From Citrus sinensis (lineage: Eukaryota; Streptophyta; Magnoliopsida; Sapindales; Rutaceae): a stretch of DNA of 64,000 nucleotides. Location: the NCBI RefSeq assembly GCF_022201045.2, contig NC_068556.1, forward strand, positions 22,983,501 through 23,047,500, in the 5' to 3' direction. The position numbers were made by a program, and so were the translations under genes. Below the pieces are notes generated by a model. The model ran no database searches. It saw only the letters and a list, made by a program, of their open reading frames with translations, and had not been told where the DNA came from. Positions 12,013 through 24,074 of this stretch are shown here, piece after piece. Every line of letters begins with the position of its first letter. Positions within the stretch are counted from its first letter, which is position 1.

Positions 12013-15000
12013 TCAAGTCAAAATAGACTCTAACCAATCTGATGCATACTCATAAGCTACAAATGTTACAGCCCCAGCAGGCGCAGCTTTGACAGTTGAT
12101 GGGACAATGCCCTTATAAAGACCAGCCCAACCCTCTGCTTGCACAATTCGGCTTAGGGCATCAGACATATTTCTGTAAGCACGGTGCTCAACTCTAGCAC
12201 CATACTTCGGGTGCCTCTGGAGTCCTTCAATCTGCAAAAGCCAGCAACAAAATTCATTTGTCTAATTCAGCATGGGCAAAAGGCAAGACAATCTTGAAAA
12301 CTGGCTCATCTAAAACATGAAATGATAGCTTGACACTAGTCTTACTAAAAATAAAAATTATTGCCTTATTCTTTACATTCACATAAGACAGAGATGATGC
12401 ATACTGAGATTTTATGCAAGGCCTTATATTAAACCTGGAATCGTTTCTTGACCACATCAAGTGGATGACAAACAAGTTTAGCACATGTTCCAGCCGCTAA
12501 TCCACAGACAAAAAGCTGAAAACTTGAAAGATTATTGTCTGCACCAGTTGAGCTTGTATTAGAAGATCTTATCCGGTTCCAGTCCTACAAGATGATGATA
12601 GTAAATAAATATTATTGATGTGTAAAAACAAAATCCTTAACATCAGCCCCCTTTTTTAACGAACCAAAAAGGAATTTATCTGCCAATACTCAGTGGGAAG
12701 TACCAAGCACAAAAATTACTGAAGACTCTTTAATATTTCATCCCAGAGATGATCAAACATAAAATGCATTTCGCGCATTTCAACTTATTTGAATATCAGC
12801 TCAACTACAACATGGAGGAGAAATAGTGCTCTAAACCTCAAATTACTCTTAAAATTGGGGATGCCGGCATGAAACACAAAAGAATTATATACCCAGACTC
12901 TTAAACAAAAATCTAATATAAACAAGAATGAAGTCTACCATGGTCCAGCGCTTGAATGTATCATATGTGCCGAATTGCAGGCCAGCATAAGGAATAATCT
13001 CAACCAGTGTAGGTGACAGCCCAGCATACAGTCCTCTAAAGCCTCGGGTGCTGACAATATCAACAAATGCAGACCTCATTGTGGGATACACCTATATATA
13101 GCCATTAACTAGTGATCAATAACGATATCAGAAGGGCCCTCAACATATTAATGCTTCAGCTAACAAACATGACAACGTGTTGAACATTTGAACTGAGACG
13201 TAAAAACTATGTGCTTCCCAATGGTTAAATGAAAATATATATATATGTATATAGACACACACACACCACCAAAAAAAAAAAAAGTCATTATTGAAGGAGA
13301 TGAAATTAAGACGCCACGAATGAGATCACCATGCTCTGGGCCCACCAAGAACAAACTTATCACTGCAAAAGGGAGTGCTCACACATTCGAGCATACGTTG
13401 CGTTGTAGGCAAAATTTATGAAAATAAAAAATACAAATCAATTCAATATTTATAAGAAGTGTGATTCAGCCTCAGATTTCAAATCCTTCCTTCGGTTGAA
13501 TGAATTGATGTTAAAATACAAATGAAGCCATACCATATCATTCAAATATCATTCAGTCAAATTCTTTACCTTAGGTTCTCCTTGTGACGCTAATATGGTT
13601 CGTAAAAGATCAAATGGATATGATCCAACAGTAGCTGCACACCCAGCTAATGCCCCACTGACATAAGACAAGTAAGCGCTTAAATTAATATGATTTTCTG
13701 CAAAACAACAGAACAATGAGCCCATAACCTGTGAGAAAGCAAATAAAAGCTGAAACATTAAAAAATAATCATATAAACACAAGAAAAATCCAAATCAAAC
13801 AGTGTATGCGCCTCCAAACAACAGAAAAGGATGAAGAACTAGCAGACTTCCAAGGAAAAAATTAGAAATAAACAAGTCTGTACCAAACTACTTCAGACAA
13901 GTTACAAAAGTTTCCACAACATAAGCAGTTAACCAAAGGAAACAATGATGTCATATACCAATATTCATAGGTAGATAGCAAGTTACTACATTCAATCTTA
14001 CACGTAGATCAATTTTTTAGCAAAACAGCATTTCATAAAAGTCAAAAAATTTATACTGATGTAACATGATGTCATATACCTGCCTTGGAAGAACCAGCAG
14101 CGAATGTTTTCAATTTGTGTAACACTGTAAATTGTATGGCACTGTATGGCATAACCATAAGTAAGGCTGGCACATTGCCACGCCAGAAACCCTGTCATAA
14201 CCATTCCCTTAAATTGTTACAAAATCAAAGAACATAAAGAGACACATTGAACTAGTCTCCTGACTAGATTGCAGAAGTGCAATGATGAAAGATAATAAAT
14301 CATACCCATAAACCTTCCTCTCTAAATATATCCTTCGTTGCTTGGAACATGCCAGTATATTTTGATGGCCTGGATATATGTCCATTTAGCAACGCCCATG
14401 AAGTCGTGGGCTCCAATTGAACCTGTTAAACCAATGATAATTTTCTTCACTACTAACCATTACAATCACATCCTGGAAAAAATAAAAATTAAAATACCAC
14501 AATCCTAGCCCCCATGATCTAGGCATGCACAAAATATACCATACAAACTTCTCTCCCATGAACTCTCAACAGTCCCAAAAAGTGTTTTTCCTCTTGTACA
14601 ACCAACACTTAGTAGAAAGTAAGGAACCAAGTTATCAAGGCTTGCCCTAAAAGGCAAAGAACCTAGTCTTTTCCGAAAAGACCAACATTAGTTTTTTAAC
14701 ATTAAAAAATAAATGCAATTACACTATGCTTCCTAAGTGTAAATACCCAATAGATTTCATACCAAGTGATGCCTCGGCCATTTCCATAACTTTTGAAGTT
14801 ACTTATCTAACCATCCCACACACTCAATAGATTAATGTAACATCACCAAGGATGAAAGATCTCTTTTACTCTTAAAAGTATCCAACACTATAAGCCAAAG
14901 AAAATAATCCAACACTAGTTTTTTTTTTTTAAACTAATTTTCGCATTTATTTTAATTTATTTTGACAAAAAGAACAAAGCTAAACAAATTTTCACTCTTT

Positions 15001-15191
15001 TTTTTTCCCCACAATATCCAATTATATAAATGATTAAAACAAGAAAAAGAATATAAAAAATTGGAGACCTGGAAACGGATCTTAATAACATCAAGAGGCG
15101 AAGTTACAGTACGTGAGATTCCACCGGCAATCGCGCCTGCAGACGCATCGATCACCATTCGTTTCCATTGCCCCGGCTCCTGCTCCTCCAT
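12013..15191 (-). CDS. Mitochondrial thiamine diphosphate carrier
   Basis: Seven exons on the minus strand (15191-15069, 14422-14306, 14191-14080, 13697-13570, 13091-12939, 12584-12435, 12231-12013) splice in frame to 333 aa. All junctions are GT-AG, and the only split codon lies between exons 3 and 4. The protein has the three-fold mitochondrial carrier repeat, with one P-x-D/E-x-x-K/R signature per repeat: [11 protein letters not shown] near residue 31, SYPFDLLRT near 143 and [12 protein letters not shown] near 250, plus [21 protein letters not shown] and [18 protein letters not shown] loops. This matches plant TPC1/TPC2 (At5g48970 and At3g21390), inner-membrane proteins that import thiamine diphosphate for pyruvate and 2-oxoglutarate dehydrogenases. 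Length matches the family (about 330 aa) and no residue is obviously missing. The start ATG at 15191 begins [11 protein letters not shown], and the preceding codon is TTG. Confidence 0.95.
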
Positions 15192-15973
15192 CAACCGCCT
15201 CCTCTCAACTCAAGCTATAACCTAATAACAACAATTTTTTTTTTTCAATTAAAAAAAATACATATGTTGGATTTTTTGCCGCTTATCGGATCAATAGCGG
15301 CAACTCGTGATGAATTGTACAATTTTACTATTAAGCTGCTGGTCAAGGCATTAAGCGATGAATTGACCTTTGCTATAAATAAATAATAAAGATTGCCTAT
15401 TATTTGCTGACTTGACAGAACGATTCTCGGACTTCGGTCCCATGCGCAGAGCATTTAGTGCCAAATATACAGGTCGATTTTTCTTCTTCCTTCCTATAAA
15501 TTAAAATTAAAAATTTTAATGGAATAATAACATTTATGTCCCTGATCTTTTCTAGAAGGGTAGAGATTTTTCATTTGTTTCAAATGGTTCTATCGTGGGC
15601 TTCTGGCAAGTGGCAACTTCCATTGAAATGACCAAATTACACGTAACATTAAACAACTCTTTTAAACTTTTAATGATAGTATGTCACATATATATTAATA
15701 ATATAATTAATTATTTTTATGTTTTTATCTAATAACTATGGATCATAAATTTATATTTTGCTTACTATATTATTAGATCAACGTGAAATCTATATCCCTA
15801 CAATATAAAATACCTTAGTTATTTGAAAAGAAAACTGGGACCTATTTAATGCAAATATACAAAATATGCTCTTATTGAGAAATTCATGTAAAGTTATGAA
15901 CTTGGATGTTATCCTCCTACATTTTAAATTTTAATGCAATTTATTCATTCTAGTGACAAATTTTAATGGTCCA

Positions 15974-16100
15974 GTTATGTTGCAACAGTGGTACGGTACC
16001 ACTGTTACTTTCAGTCATGGGATCTTGTTAATACAACTGTACAAATATAGATCTAATGACTAGTTGCAACTGTGGTACCATACCACTGTTACAACATAGT
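15974..16100. mobile_element. Short hairpin MITE candidate
   Basis: About 127 bases are bounded by imperfect inverted repeats of about 32 bases. The left end contains GTTGCAACAGTGGTAC and the right end, read on the minus strand, contains GTTGTAACAGTGGTAT. Each arm also has its own near-palindrome (AACAGTGGTAC followed by GGTACCACTGTT). No coding capacity is present. The superfamily is not clear because no target-site duplication could be fixed. Confidence 0.45.
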
Positions 16101-16517
16101 GTTGCCCTAAATTTTAATGTTTTAGATATTTAGAAACAAATCATTGAATGAATTTAGAAACTGAAAAAAGTTATATATATTTTTAAATTCGAAATAATAC
16201 TCGCACTGGACTATGAATAATACCCAATCAAGATGTGTATTTGATGTTAGAAAAAAAAAAAAGAAAGGACAGAATCAACCGCATTGCTTTTTTGCCACTA
16301 ATTTTTATTAACTAAAAATTAAAATATACGCCAGTTTAAAGAACTTGCATGCTGGAGAAGATTGGTTCCGGAAATACTTTTCAAAGTACAATTTAAAAAT
16401 TAAAAGTGATGGAAAAGAAAAAAAAAATGAATAAATAAGTAAATCTGCGCATGGAATGACCTGTCGTTCAATTGCTTATTATTTTGGCCTTCGGCCTTTG
16501 GGCTTCCGGGGAAATGA

Positions 16518-16665
16518 CGCAATTCTTTGCTTTGTCTGTTTGTCATGCACTGCTGGAGGTTAAGGAAGGGTTGGTTTATAGCTTAAAATATATATAACAC
16601 AATTCTTTGCTTTGTCATGCACTGCAAAGAGTTTATAGCTTAAATTATATATAACACAAATAACA
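16518..16665. repeat. Local imperfect tandem duplication
   Basis: Two adjacent copies share the blocks AATTCTTTGCTTTGTC, ATGCACTGC and TTTATAGCTTAAA followed by TATATATAACAC. The first copy carries a few extra bases in the middle. It is most simply a replication slippage product. Confidence 0.5.
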
Positions 16666-17228
16666 AAAGTCATGTAGTGACGAAGATCTTTTTGTTTCTT
16701 TATTTTCTTTTCTGCCAGCCATGGTGAAAATGGATGCATTTTCGGCAATCAGGTGCCGTCTAAGATTGGCAAATGCTGGTTTGGTCATTAAGTATATTTT
16801 GATTTAAGTGTTGATTTAGTTTTTATATTTTTTAAAAAAAAAATCTCATAACACTTTGTAATTAAATTTATTACATTCTTATTTTTACTTCTTTTTTTTT
16901 CCTTTTGTAATAATAGTCTTCCAACAATATTATTGATATTAATTAATAATTATTTATAAAAATTTTGTTGGCAAGTAATTTAGCCTCCAATAAATCATTT
17001 TTCTAGACCTACCTATAGAGAAACTCACCTCTATGCAGCCGCATCATATCTTAATCATAATTTAAAGCTGAACTCTAAGCCTTTGGAATAATTGTTCGAG
17101 CTTGGCAAAAAATGTAGCAAGCTTGAGTGACCCTAGAGCCTCATGAGATCCTTTACGCTCAAATGGATAGTTGCAGCAACACTCCATGCATCAACTCCTG
17201 GCAAAACTCAGCTATTTTAACAAAGGTT

Positions 17229-17692
17229 TACTTTCTTCAAGGTTAACGTGGATGCAGCTATTAGCAACCAAAAGCAGCTGGCAGGTCTTGGAACTGTGAT
17301 AAGAGACTCAAGAGACAAAGTAGTAGCTGCTGGAATCAGTCAGGCTAGTCTGAGGGGAAGTGTTAGTCATGCTGAAACTGAAGCCGTTTAGTGGGGGCTT
17401 AAAGTTGCAAGAGAAGCATATTTGAACTCGGTGATCATAGAGACTGATTGTTTGGAAGTGGCCCGAGCTAATCAACAACACAAGGGGTAGCAGAACAGAA
17501 ATTTTGTGGACAATTTCAGACATCCGAAATCAGAGTAAAGAATTTCAAAATGTTACAGTCAAGCATGTCTCCAGAAATTATAATGTTTATTCCCATTCTT
17601 TAGCAAAATTTGCTTTAGAAGACAATTCACCTGTTGTCTGGGTAAACTCTATACCAGCAGAGGTCCAAATTGTATTTGAAGCGTTATTATGA
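17229..17692 (+). mobile_element. LINE-type RNase H fragment (dead)
   Basis: A plant RVT_3/RNase H-like domain is readable across two frames. The first part runs FKVNVDAAISNQ, GLGTVIRDSRDKVVAAG, SHAETEAV and IIETDCLEV, supplying the Asp, Glu and Asp of the catalytic set. The second continues ILWTISDIRNQSKEFQNVTV and VSRNYNVYSHSLAKFAL. There is an in-frame TAG after AETEAV at about 17390 and a frame change near 17483-17500. This is the C-terminal domain of plant non-LTR retrotransposons or a single-domain relative derived from one. No reverse transcriptase is found upstream, so it is a 5'-truncated, inactive fragment. Confidence 0.7.
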
Positions 17693-18495
17693 ATAAAAGG
17701 TTACAATGAAGCATAATGGTGGAGTTCATGGAGTATTACTGCAACTATCCATTTAAAATATTGTCGTGTGCCACTATAACTATATGATCGTATAAAGATA
17801 CCATAGCTTCTATATGGTCATTGATATATCTTGCTTTCAAACTTTGGCCCTCTCAGTCTTTTGATGAACTTCAATTTTGCATCCGCCATTCCATTGACAA
17901 AAGAAATTGCCAAGAAATAAATGAAAAGATTTTCGTAGTGTTTGGACTTTTGGATCAACGGTTCGTTTAATCTCCTTAAAAAGGTTTGGCACATTGCTCG
18001 CATAAAAATGGTTCTCATCTATGCATTCTTATTGTGACGACAGTCGTGTTTTATTCATTTCATTTTATGACTTGTCGTTTATAATGTTTAGGTGACGTGA
18101 TATCTTGCTATTTCTTTAATTGTCTCGAGGAATCAAATGCCCGAAAAACTTTTCGTCTAATCAAAGCCTTAATAAATTTGGGGGGGAAAAATATTTGGAA
18201 GTCTTACTAATTATAATTTAAAGAGATCATATCAAAGTCAAGACTTGATAATTAACTTCATTTATACTAATAAAACTCTTTATTAGACTAGCAATTATAA
18301 TAAATTATTATTATTATTGTGAAACTAAACTTGTAATTTGAAAATTTTCCCAACGCGGTATGTCAGTGTTTGAGGTCTTGTGGCTTCAATTCTTATCTAT
18401 ATGTTGCTTGTTGCACATTTACTCAATTAAATAGTTGTGTTATCAGCAATATCAAGTGAAAATACTCGTTTACTCAATTAAATGGTGGTGGAGAA

Positions 18496-21400
18496 ATGCT
18501 TGATGATTTGGGCAAGCTTGGGATAAAGCGGTTGGCTTGTAGCTATGAAGTAGGGGATATGGTGTGGGGAAAGGTTAGATTAAATCCATGGTGGCCAGGG
18601 CAGATACTCCATGACGCTTTTGCATTGCCTTGTGTTAGTAAAACTAAGAAGGAAGGAGGTTTGCTGGTTGCATTTTTTGGGGATAATAGTTATGGGTGGT
18701 TTGATCCATTTGATCTTCGACCGTTTGACATTGGCTATGTTGAGAAATCAAAACAAACAAATGATGTCGAATTTCTAAATGCTGTAAAAGATGCAGAGGA
18801 CGAGGCTCGTAGGATGGCTGCTCTTGGCCTTTCGTGTTGGTGTCAGGGCACTAGTAATTTTCGGACTACCGGTGTTAAAGGGTTTGTTGAAGTTGATGTA
18901 TGTGGGTATCAGCCTGGTATGGGTTTGAGCCTACTGAGATGCTCTTTTTGCTAAAGAAGTTAGCATCTATACCACATGGTAGTTTAGAAAGAAGTATTCA
19001 TTTTATTAAGATTGAGGCTTTTGTCCTCACTTATCGAAAAGCTGTGTTTGGGAGGTCGATGAGACGTGCTCAGGCCTATGGATCGCAGCAGATACAAGGG
19101 AGGAATTCAATTGGGATTTTGATTTCACAGAGGCAAATACCTTCTGAAGGTATGATTCTTATTTTTTCCTGTTATGTTATATTGTCCTGCTTTACTTTAT
19201 TTTTTATTTTTTACATTTTTTTTTGTGTTTCAAGAAAGCTTGAGGTAAAATGCAATGTGTTGTCAGTGTATACTAGTTAGTCATCGATGGATGAAAGATT
19301 TGTTATTGAGCTTCAGTGCTACACTTGCTCACTGAGATTTTACTTAAATTTGACAGTGTTCACACAGAACTTCTCACATGTAGATTGAAAATTACTTGTA
19401 CATGATCATCTAGAGATCATAATTGCCTGAAATGACTTTGTTGCTATTCACAACAGTATGAGAAATTGGTTGGCTGTTGCACGGGTTATTGCTGCCTTGT
19501 TTGCCACAAGTTCCAGAACACGCTGCCCAGAAGCTTTGTAGAATAATTCTCAGCGGCATATATATTTGAGGCCTGACTGGGGGAGAGGTCTATGTCTGTT
19601 GGTAGCTGTAACTTTGATGACAGGTTTTATGTTTGTTTGATCAAATCTTAATTGTTTATGGCTAAGTACATTTTACCATGTTACATCATCTTTAGCAACC
19701 CTTGTGCACGTGATCAGCTTCATCAAATCCATGTCTCTGTACCAGCAACGACTGGCACATGGCATGTTAGGTTCTTAACTCTCACTTTATGCTTTATCAT
19801 ATGTATCTATCACGAAACCCGAAACTTTTTGCATCTTGTGAAAATTTGAGAATAAATGTGTTTGGCTGAAGCGAAAATCACAGAGAAAATGAATTTTATT
19901 GAATCCAGAATCTTCTTGACTTACTTCATCAGAATTACACACACGTATTTATACATGCACACTTATGTAACAATATATAACTAACTTCTATTACTTGTTT
20001 TTGTTACACACATTTCATATGACTAATAACAAAGTTTCAACAGCCAATGCTGAGCTGTCAGCTGACGTTTTGCTCTCCTTAACAATCTTTGCTGACTCAC
20101 TGATGCTGACATGGTTTTGCTTCTTAAGCTTGTTCTGTTTAGCCTCTGTATATTCTCCATAATGAGCAGCCTTAACACATCTTGTCACCAGTTTCTTTCG
20201 TTCTTGTTAAATATGGAACAGCTCAAACATCTGGCCAAAAAACCTCAACTGCAGAGAAGCCGACGCTTGAAGAAATTAGTTTAATTAAGCCTTCAGTTCA
20301 AAGAAAATGCAACAGGGTAAAAAGTCAGGACATATCTCCAGATTTTCAACAACTGCAGCCAAAAGTCTCAAAAGTAGAGAAAATTAGTTATTGTTTGGAG
20401 GATTTGCAGGTGGTTGGAAGAACTTCACCCCCCTCAGATGCTGCATTTCATAGAAAGGTTATTGTTACCAGTAGTGACATTCTGGATGAGAAATTGAGGA
20501 TTTCAAAATGTCTTGAAGAAGACTTGCTTTCTGAGCATACACTCTTGATGAAGAGAGAAAAAAGGAAGAAAGACTACAAGTTTAAATTGGGCTTAGAATA
20601 TTGGGACAATGGTCATAAAAAGGTAAAAAGAGAATCAGGCGAAGGAGCCTGTGGCACCTTTTCCTCAAATTTCAAGGCTAGAGAGAAGATAGATGGTTTA
20701 CATGTTAATAGCAAACATTCTCAGTTACTCGATTATCTGTCAGCTCTTGCTCTTAATCCATTTAAAAGTGTGCGACAAAATATCCCTGCAACTATGTTGC
20801 AGTTCTTCCTGGAATACACATCTGCCGTCTATGTGAAGTGGCTGTCATCCCAGCAGCAGAGTCTGGAACAATTGAAAGTTGTCCCACTAAGTCTATGGTC
20901 TGTGGTATGGCTGCTAAGAGTCCTAACAGCAGGACTGCTCAAGACCTGACTTCTGCTTTAAAGCCCCCCAAAAAAACCGCTCAAAGCTGACGATTATAGA
21001 AATGTGGGAGGATTACAGGTCCTGAACAAATGTCTGTGGAAGAACCAAAAAGATTGAATGAGCTGAAATTGTTGAGTGAAGAAAAGACAGAGGCTGGCGA
21101 TAGGAAACTTGAAAAACCTCTGAGAAGAGGTGCGCGGATGAGCTTGAAAGTCCAGGAAAAACGGAGAAAGTATTCACAGAAGAAGCGCGATACTTCAAGA
21201 AAGTTCAGGGAGCCCAAAATGATGGTGATACAATTCTCGAGTCAATCAGCTTTGCCCTCTGTTTCGGAGCTGAAAGCAAGTTGTGCACGTTTCGGACAGC
21301 TTCATTCTCCTCCTTGCGTGTTCTGGAGATCCTCAACCTGCCAGGTTCGGTTCAAATGCAAATCTGACGCTGAGGCAGCATTTGCTCATGCGGTTAAAAA

Positions 21401-21969
21401 CAGACCCCTATTATTTGGCAATATGGAAGTAGAATATTACTTGCAAGCCCCGGAAGCTTCATCCTCGGCACTTCTTTGACTGGACAAGTAGCTTGTCGTT
21501 AACGTCCCTAATGAAGCTCCACGGGTGAAGAAGCATGTGACAACTGGTGAATCAACAAAACCAAGGTCTATTGCACCTCAGCATCAATTGTCGCACCCAA
21601 GTAGCCAGCCAAAATCATGTCTGAAGAAGCATCTGGATGATGGGGCTACCATTGTTCATAATGAGACACCCCATGTCAAATCTATGTCGGGTGGGCAGGA
21701 AAGTACAAGCACAGAGCAGATTGTGGCAAAGAGCATCATCAATAATCACGTGAATGGTTGCTCATCTTTCCCGTGAAACTATCAACACCAATGCAAAGAT
21801 CTAAAAAAAGGTTCAACCTGAGGCAACGAACAACTGTCCTGATGCCAGCTGCAGCAGCAGCCAGAGCATAGACATCTCGGATCAGATGTTGAGCCTTTTG
21901 ATGAGATGGCATGAAACTGTGGTCGACTTGAAAAAGTCATTAGGATATGTGCCCATCACACTCCGAAGA
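18496..21969 (+). pseudogene. PWWP-domain protein pseudogene, copy A
   Basis: This resembles plant PWWP DOMAIN PROTEINs (PDP family; histone-methyl readers, some in the PEAT chromatin complex). The first exon from 18496 encodes EVGDMVWGKVRLNPWWPGQI, AFFGDNSYGWFDP and GFVEVDVCGYQPG, a good PWWP domain and flank. At about 18918 a short internal deletion removes the family's linker and shifts frame into GFEPTEMLFLLKKLAS. An intron follows (donor near 19148), invaded by an LTR-like piece. From about 20217 the central region continues (TSAEKP-like start, LLDYLSALALNPF, ATMLQFFLEY). Then come a frameshift near 20838, a second break in the C/A run near 20968, and the family's C-terminal module at 21219-21477 (MVIQFSSQSALPSVSELKA, VFWRSSTCQVRFKCKSDAEA). 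The tail is LLMRWHE and LGYVPI. At least three breaks make full-length product impossible. The 152-aa PWWP-only frame stays open. Confidence 0.85.
19850..20175. mobile_element. Possible solo LTR in the PWWP copy A intron
   Basis: An LTR-like segment lies within the intron and is absent from the matching intron of copy C (38684-38960), where homology to copy A ends near 19800. Composition and word use (cold ends, CTGACTCACTGATGCTGACATGG-like stretch) resemble Copia-type LTRs in reverse. The ends and target duplication are not resolved. Confidence 0.3.
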
Positions 21970-22060
21970 TTGGATCTAGGCACCTATGATATTTATTAGG
22001 AAGTTAATATACACATAGCAAATTAAAGTTTAAGACTGATGTGAATTACTTGGGAGCTAA

Positions 22061-22436
22061 GAGCATCATCAAAAGACTCTTCAAATAAGATTTTATTAAT
22101 TATTTGAAGAGCCACCTCAATATTTAAGGCTCCAAAAGACATTCCAATTAAGATTCTTCAAATAAGAAATGATTCTCTCTCTTCAAATTTGGAGAGTTGA
22201 TTTCTCCCTCTTCAATTTATATTTTATTACTTTTCATTGAAGAAAGAGAGAGAAGTGCTTTAATTACTATTGACTTTTCCTTTAAAAAAATAATTATTTG
22301 ATTAAAATAATATTAACTTATTTTTATTTGATGAGTCTTTTGGAGAATATCATATTTTTTCACCCTTCTATTTGCCACATAGGTAAGCAAATAAGTATTT
22401 AAAGAGTAAAATTTATAGAGGCTTTTGGAGATGCTC
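22061..22436. mobile_element. PIF/Harbinger-type MITE with TAA target duplication
   Basis: This 376-base insertion has terminal inverted repeats GAGCATCATCAAAAGACTCT and, from the right end, GAGCATCTCCAAAAGCCTCT (about 17 of 20 match). TAA flanks both sides (22058-22060 and 22437-22439). Unit B has the uninterrupted site with a single TAA at 29187-29189, which proves insertion. A 3-base TAA/TWA target site fits Tourist-like Harbinger MITEs. The interior is AT-rich and non-coding. Confidence 0.85.
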
Positions 22437-22721
22437 TAAGAAAGTTGGTAATATGAATCCATCATTGGTACGCAAAAGCAATCGTTATCGTGATTGTAAT
22501 CTAGAAATTCTATGATAGGAAAAGAATATCAAAACTCCGACCGCGTCCTATTGGTGTGACGTTGACCAATTCTTATGATTTACAATGGGAAGGCAGGTGC
22601 CTTGGCCTTACAGGAGAATGTAGCCGCCCGCCTTACAGTTCCCAACCAAACGCGTTGACGCGGACTTTGTTGCTTTTCCTTGGTATTTTACAAAGGCCGG
22701 AGGATAAGTCCGCATTGACGG

Positions 22722-22729
22722 TATAAATA
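22722..22729 (+). promoter_or_regulatory. TATA box of SRC2 copy A
   Basis: TATAAATA lies 95-102 bases before the copy A ATG at 22824 and is conserved at the same spacing in copies B and C. The upstream sequence contains GTTGACGCGG, a W-box-like TTGAC core. The region 22437-22621 is shared with unit B, but B has an extra 600 bases at 29390-29985 that A has lost. Confidence 0.65.
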
Positions 22730-22823
22730 CACCATATCGTGTTATAGCCTCCGCTAATTTTCTCAATTCGCAGAAAGTGATCTTTTGAAAAATCTTCAGT
22801 TCTCTCAAAAGTTATTAGCAATT

Positions 22824-24074
22824 ATGGTCTCTTACAGAGCTTTAGATCTCAACGTGATCTCCGCAAAACACCTCAAAGATGTCCACTTCATCTCCAAGAT
22901 GGAAGTGTATGCCGTCGTTTCGATCTCGGGCGACCACACCATCAAGAAACAGAAAGTCAAGACGCAGGCGGACCCATCCGGCGGATCAAACCCCACGTGG
23001 AATTTCCCGATTAAGTTCACCTTCAACGAGTCCTTGGCCCAGCAGAATCGCCTCACGCTCGATTTCAAGATCAAGAGCGACGGCTTACTCGGCGATAAAA
23101 CTGTCGGCGAAGTAATCATCCCGATCAAAGAGCTCTTGGATTCCTCCTCCTCCTCTTCGGGAGACGCCAAATCGATGAAGTTCGTTACTTACCAAGTCTG
23201 CTCGTCGTCGGAAAAACCCAAGGGCGAGTTACACTTCTCGTACAAGTTCAGTGAACCCACCATCGGGAAAACGCACGCCAAGGCCGACGAGCCCGTGACT
23301 GCTTATCTGGCACAGATGGCAGCCGGATCGAGCTTTGTGCCTTACGCTTACCCCCCACAACCTCAGGCAGGGTACGATTACCCACCGCAACCCCCTCAAG
23401 TAGCGGCGCCGAATGGTGCATACCCACCGCAACAACCGGGATACGGGTACCCGCCTCCACCGCCACAACAGGGATACGGGTACCCGCCTCCATCGCCACA
23501 ACAGGGATACGAGGAGCTCTTGGATTCCTCCTCCTCCTCCTCCTCGGGAGACGCTATATCGATGAAGTTCGTTACTTACCAAGTCCGCTCGTCGTTGGAA
23601 AAACCCAAGGGCGAGTTACACTTCTCGTACAAGTTCAATGAACCCACCGTTGGGAAAAAGCACGCCAAGGCCGGCGAGCCCGTGACTGCTTATCCGGCGC
23701 CGATGGCTCACGCTTACCCCTCGCTGCCTCAGGCAAGGAACGGTTACCCACCACAACCCCCTCAAGGAGCGGCGCCGAATGGTGCATACCCACCACAACA
23801 ACCGGGATACAGGTACCTGCCTCCACCGCCACAACAGGGATACGGGTACCCGCCTGCACCACAACAGGGATACGGGTACTCGCCTCCACCGCCACAATAG
23901 GGATACGGGTACCCGCCTGTGAAGCCACAGAAGAAGAGTAATGGGGGACTGGGATTTGGAACTGGATTGCTTGGCGGAATGCTTGGTGGGCTTTTAATTG
24001 GAGATATTGTCTCTAATGCTGCTGATTATGATGGAGATTTTGGAGGAGACTTCGGAGGAGATTTTGATTTTTGA
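22824..24074 (+). pseudogene. SRC2-like C2 protein, copy A: duplicated inside and truncated
   Basis: From ATG 22824 a 358-aa frame runs to a TAG at 23898-23900. The N-terminal C2 domain (residues about 1-135: LDLNVISAKHLKDV, VYAVVSISGD, NPTWNFPIKFTF, GELHFSYKF) matches the intact copy B. A segment of about 380 bases (Ser-rich ELLDSSSS through the Pro/Gly/Tyr repeats) is duplicated in tandem, first at about 23128-23508 and again at 23511-23893, adding a second partial C2 edge and linker. The stop replaces CAG (Q) inside the PPPPQ repeat. The following bases still encode the normal tail (VKPQKKSNGG, GLLGGMLGGLLIGDI) to TGA at 24074. A product would lose the Gly-zipper hydrophobic tail. It is either a pseudogene or a gene for a soluble variant; the promoter looks intact. 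Confidence 0.8.

Larger units (their letters stand above)
15192..17130. other. Intergenic region upstream of the carrier gene
   Basis: This holds the carrier promoter and 5'UTR near 15192-15450, then AT-rich DNA with no supported gene. It contains a short hairpin MITE at 15974-16100 and a local tandem duplication at 16518-16665, listed separately. Confidence 0.5.

Noticed and set aside
23229-23928. Long minus-strand frames over the SRC2 Pro/Tyr repeats (also at 30588-30921 and 41413-41601)
   Set aside because: They are mirror translations of low-complexity CCNCCN repeats, Arg/Trp/Val-rich, without starts, domains or promoter. All three copies show them only because the repeat is duplicated.
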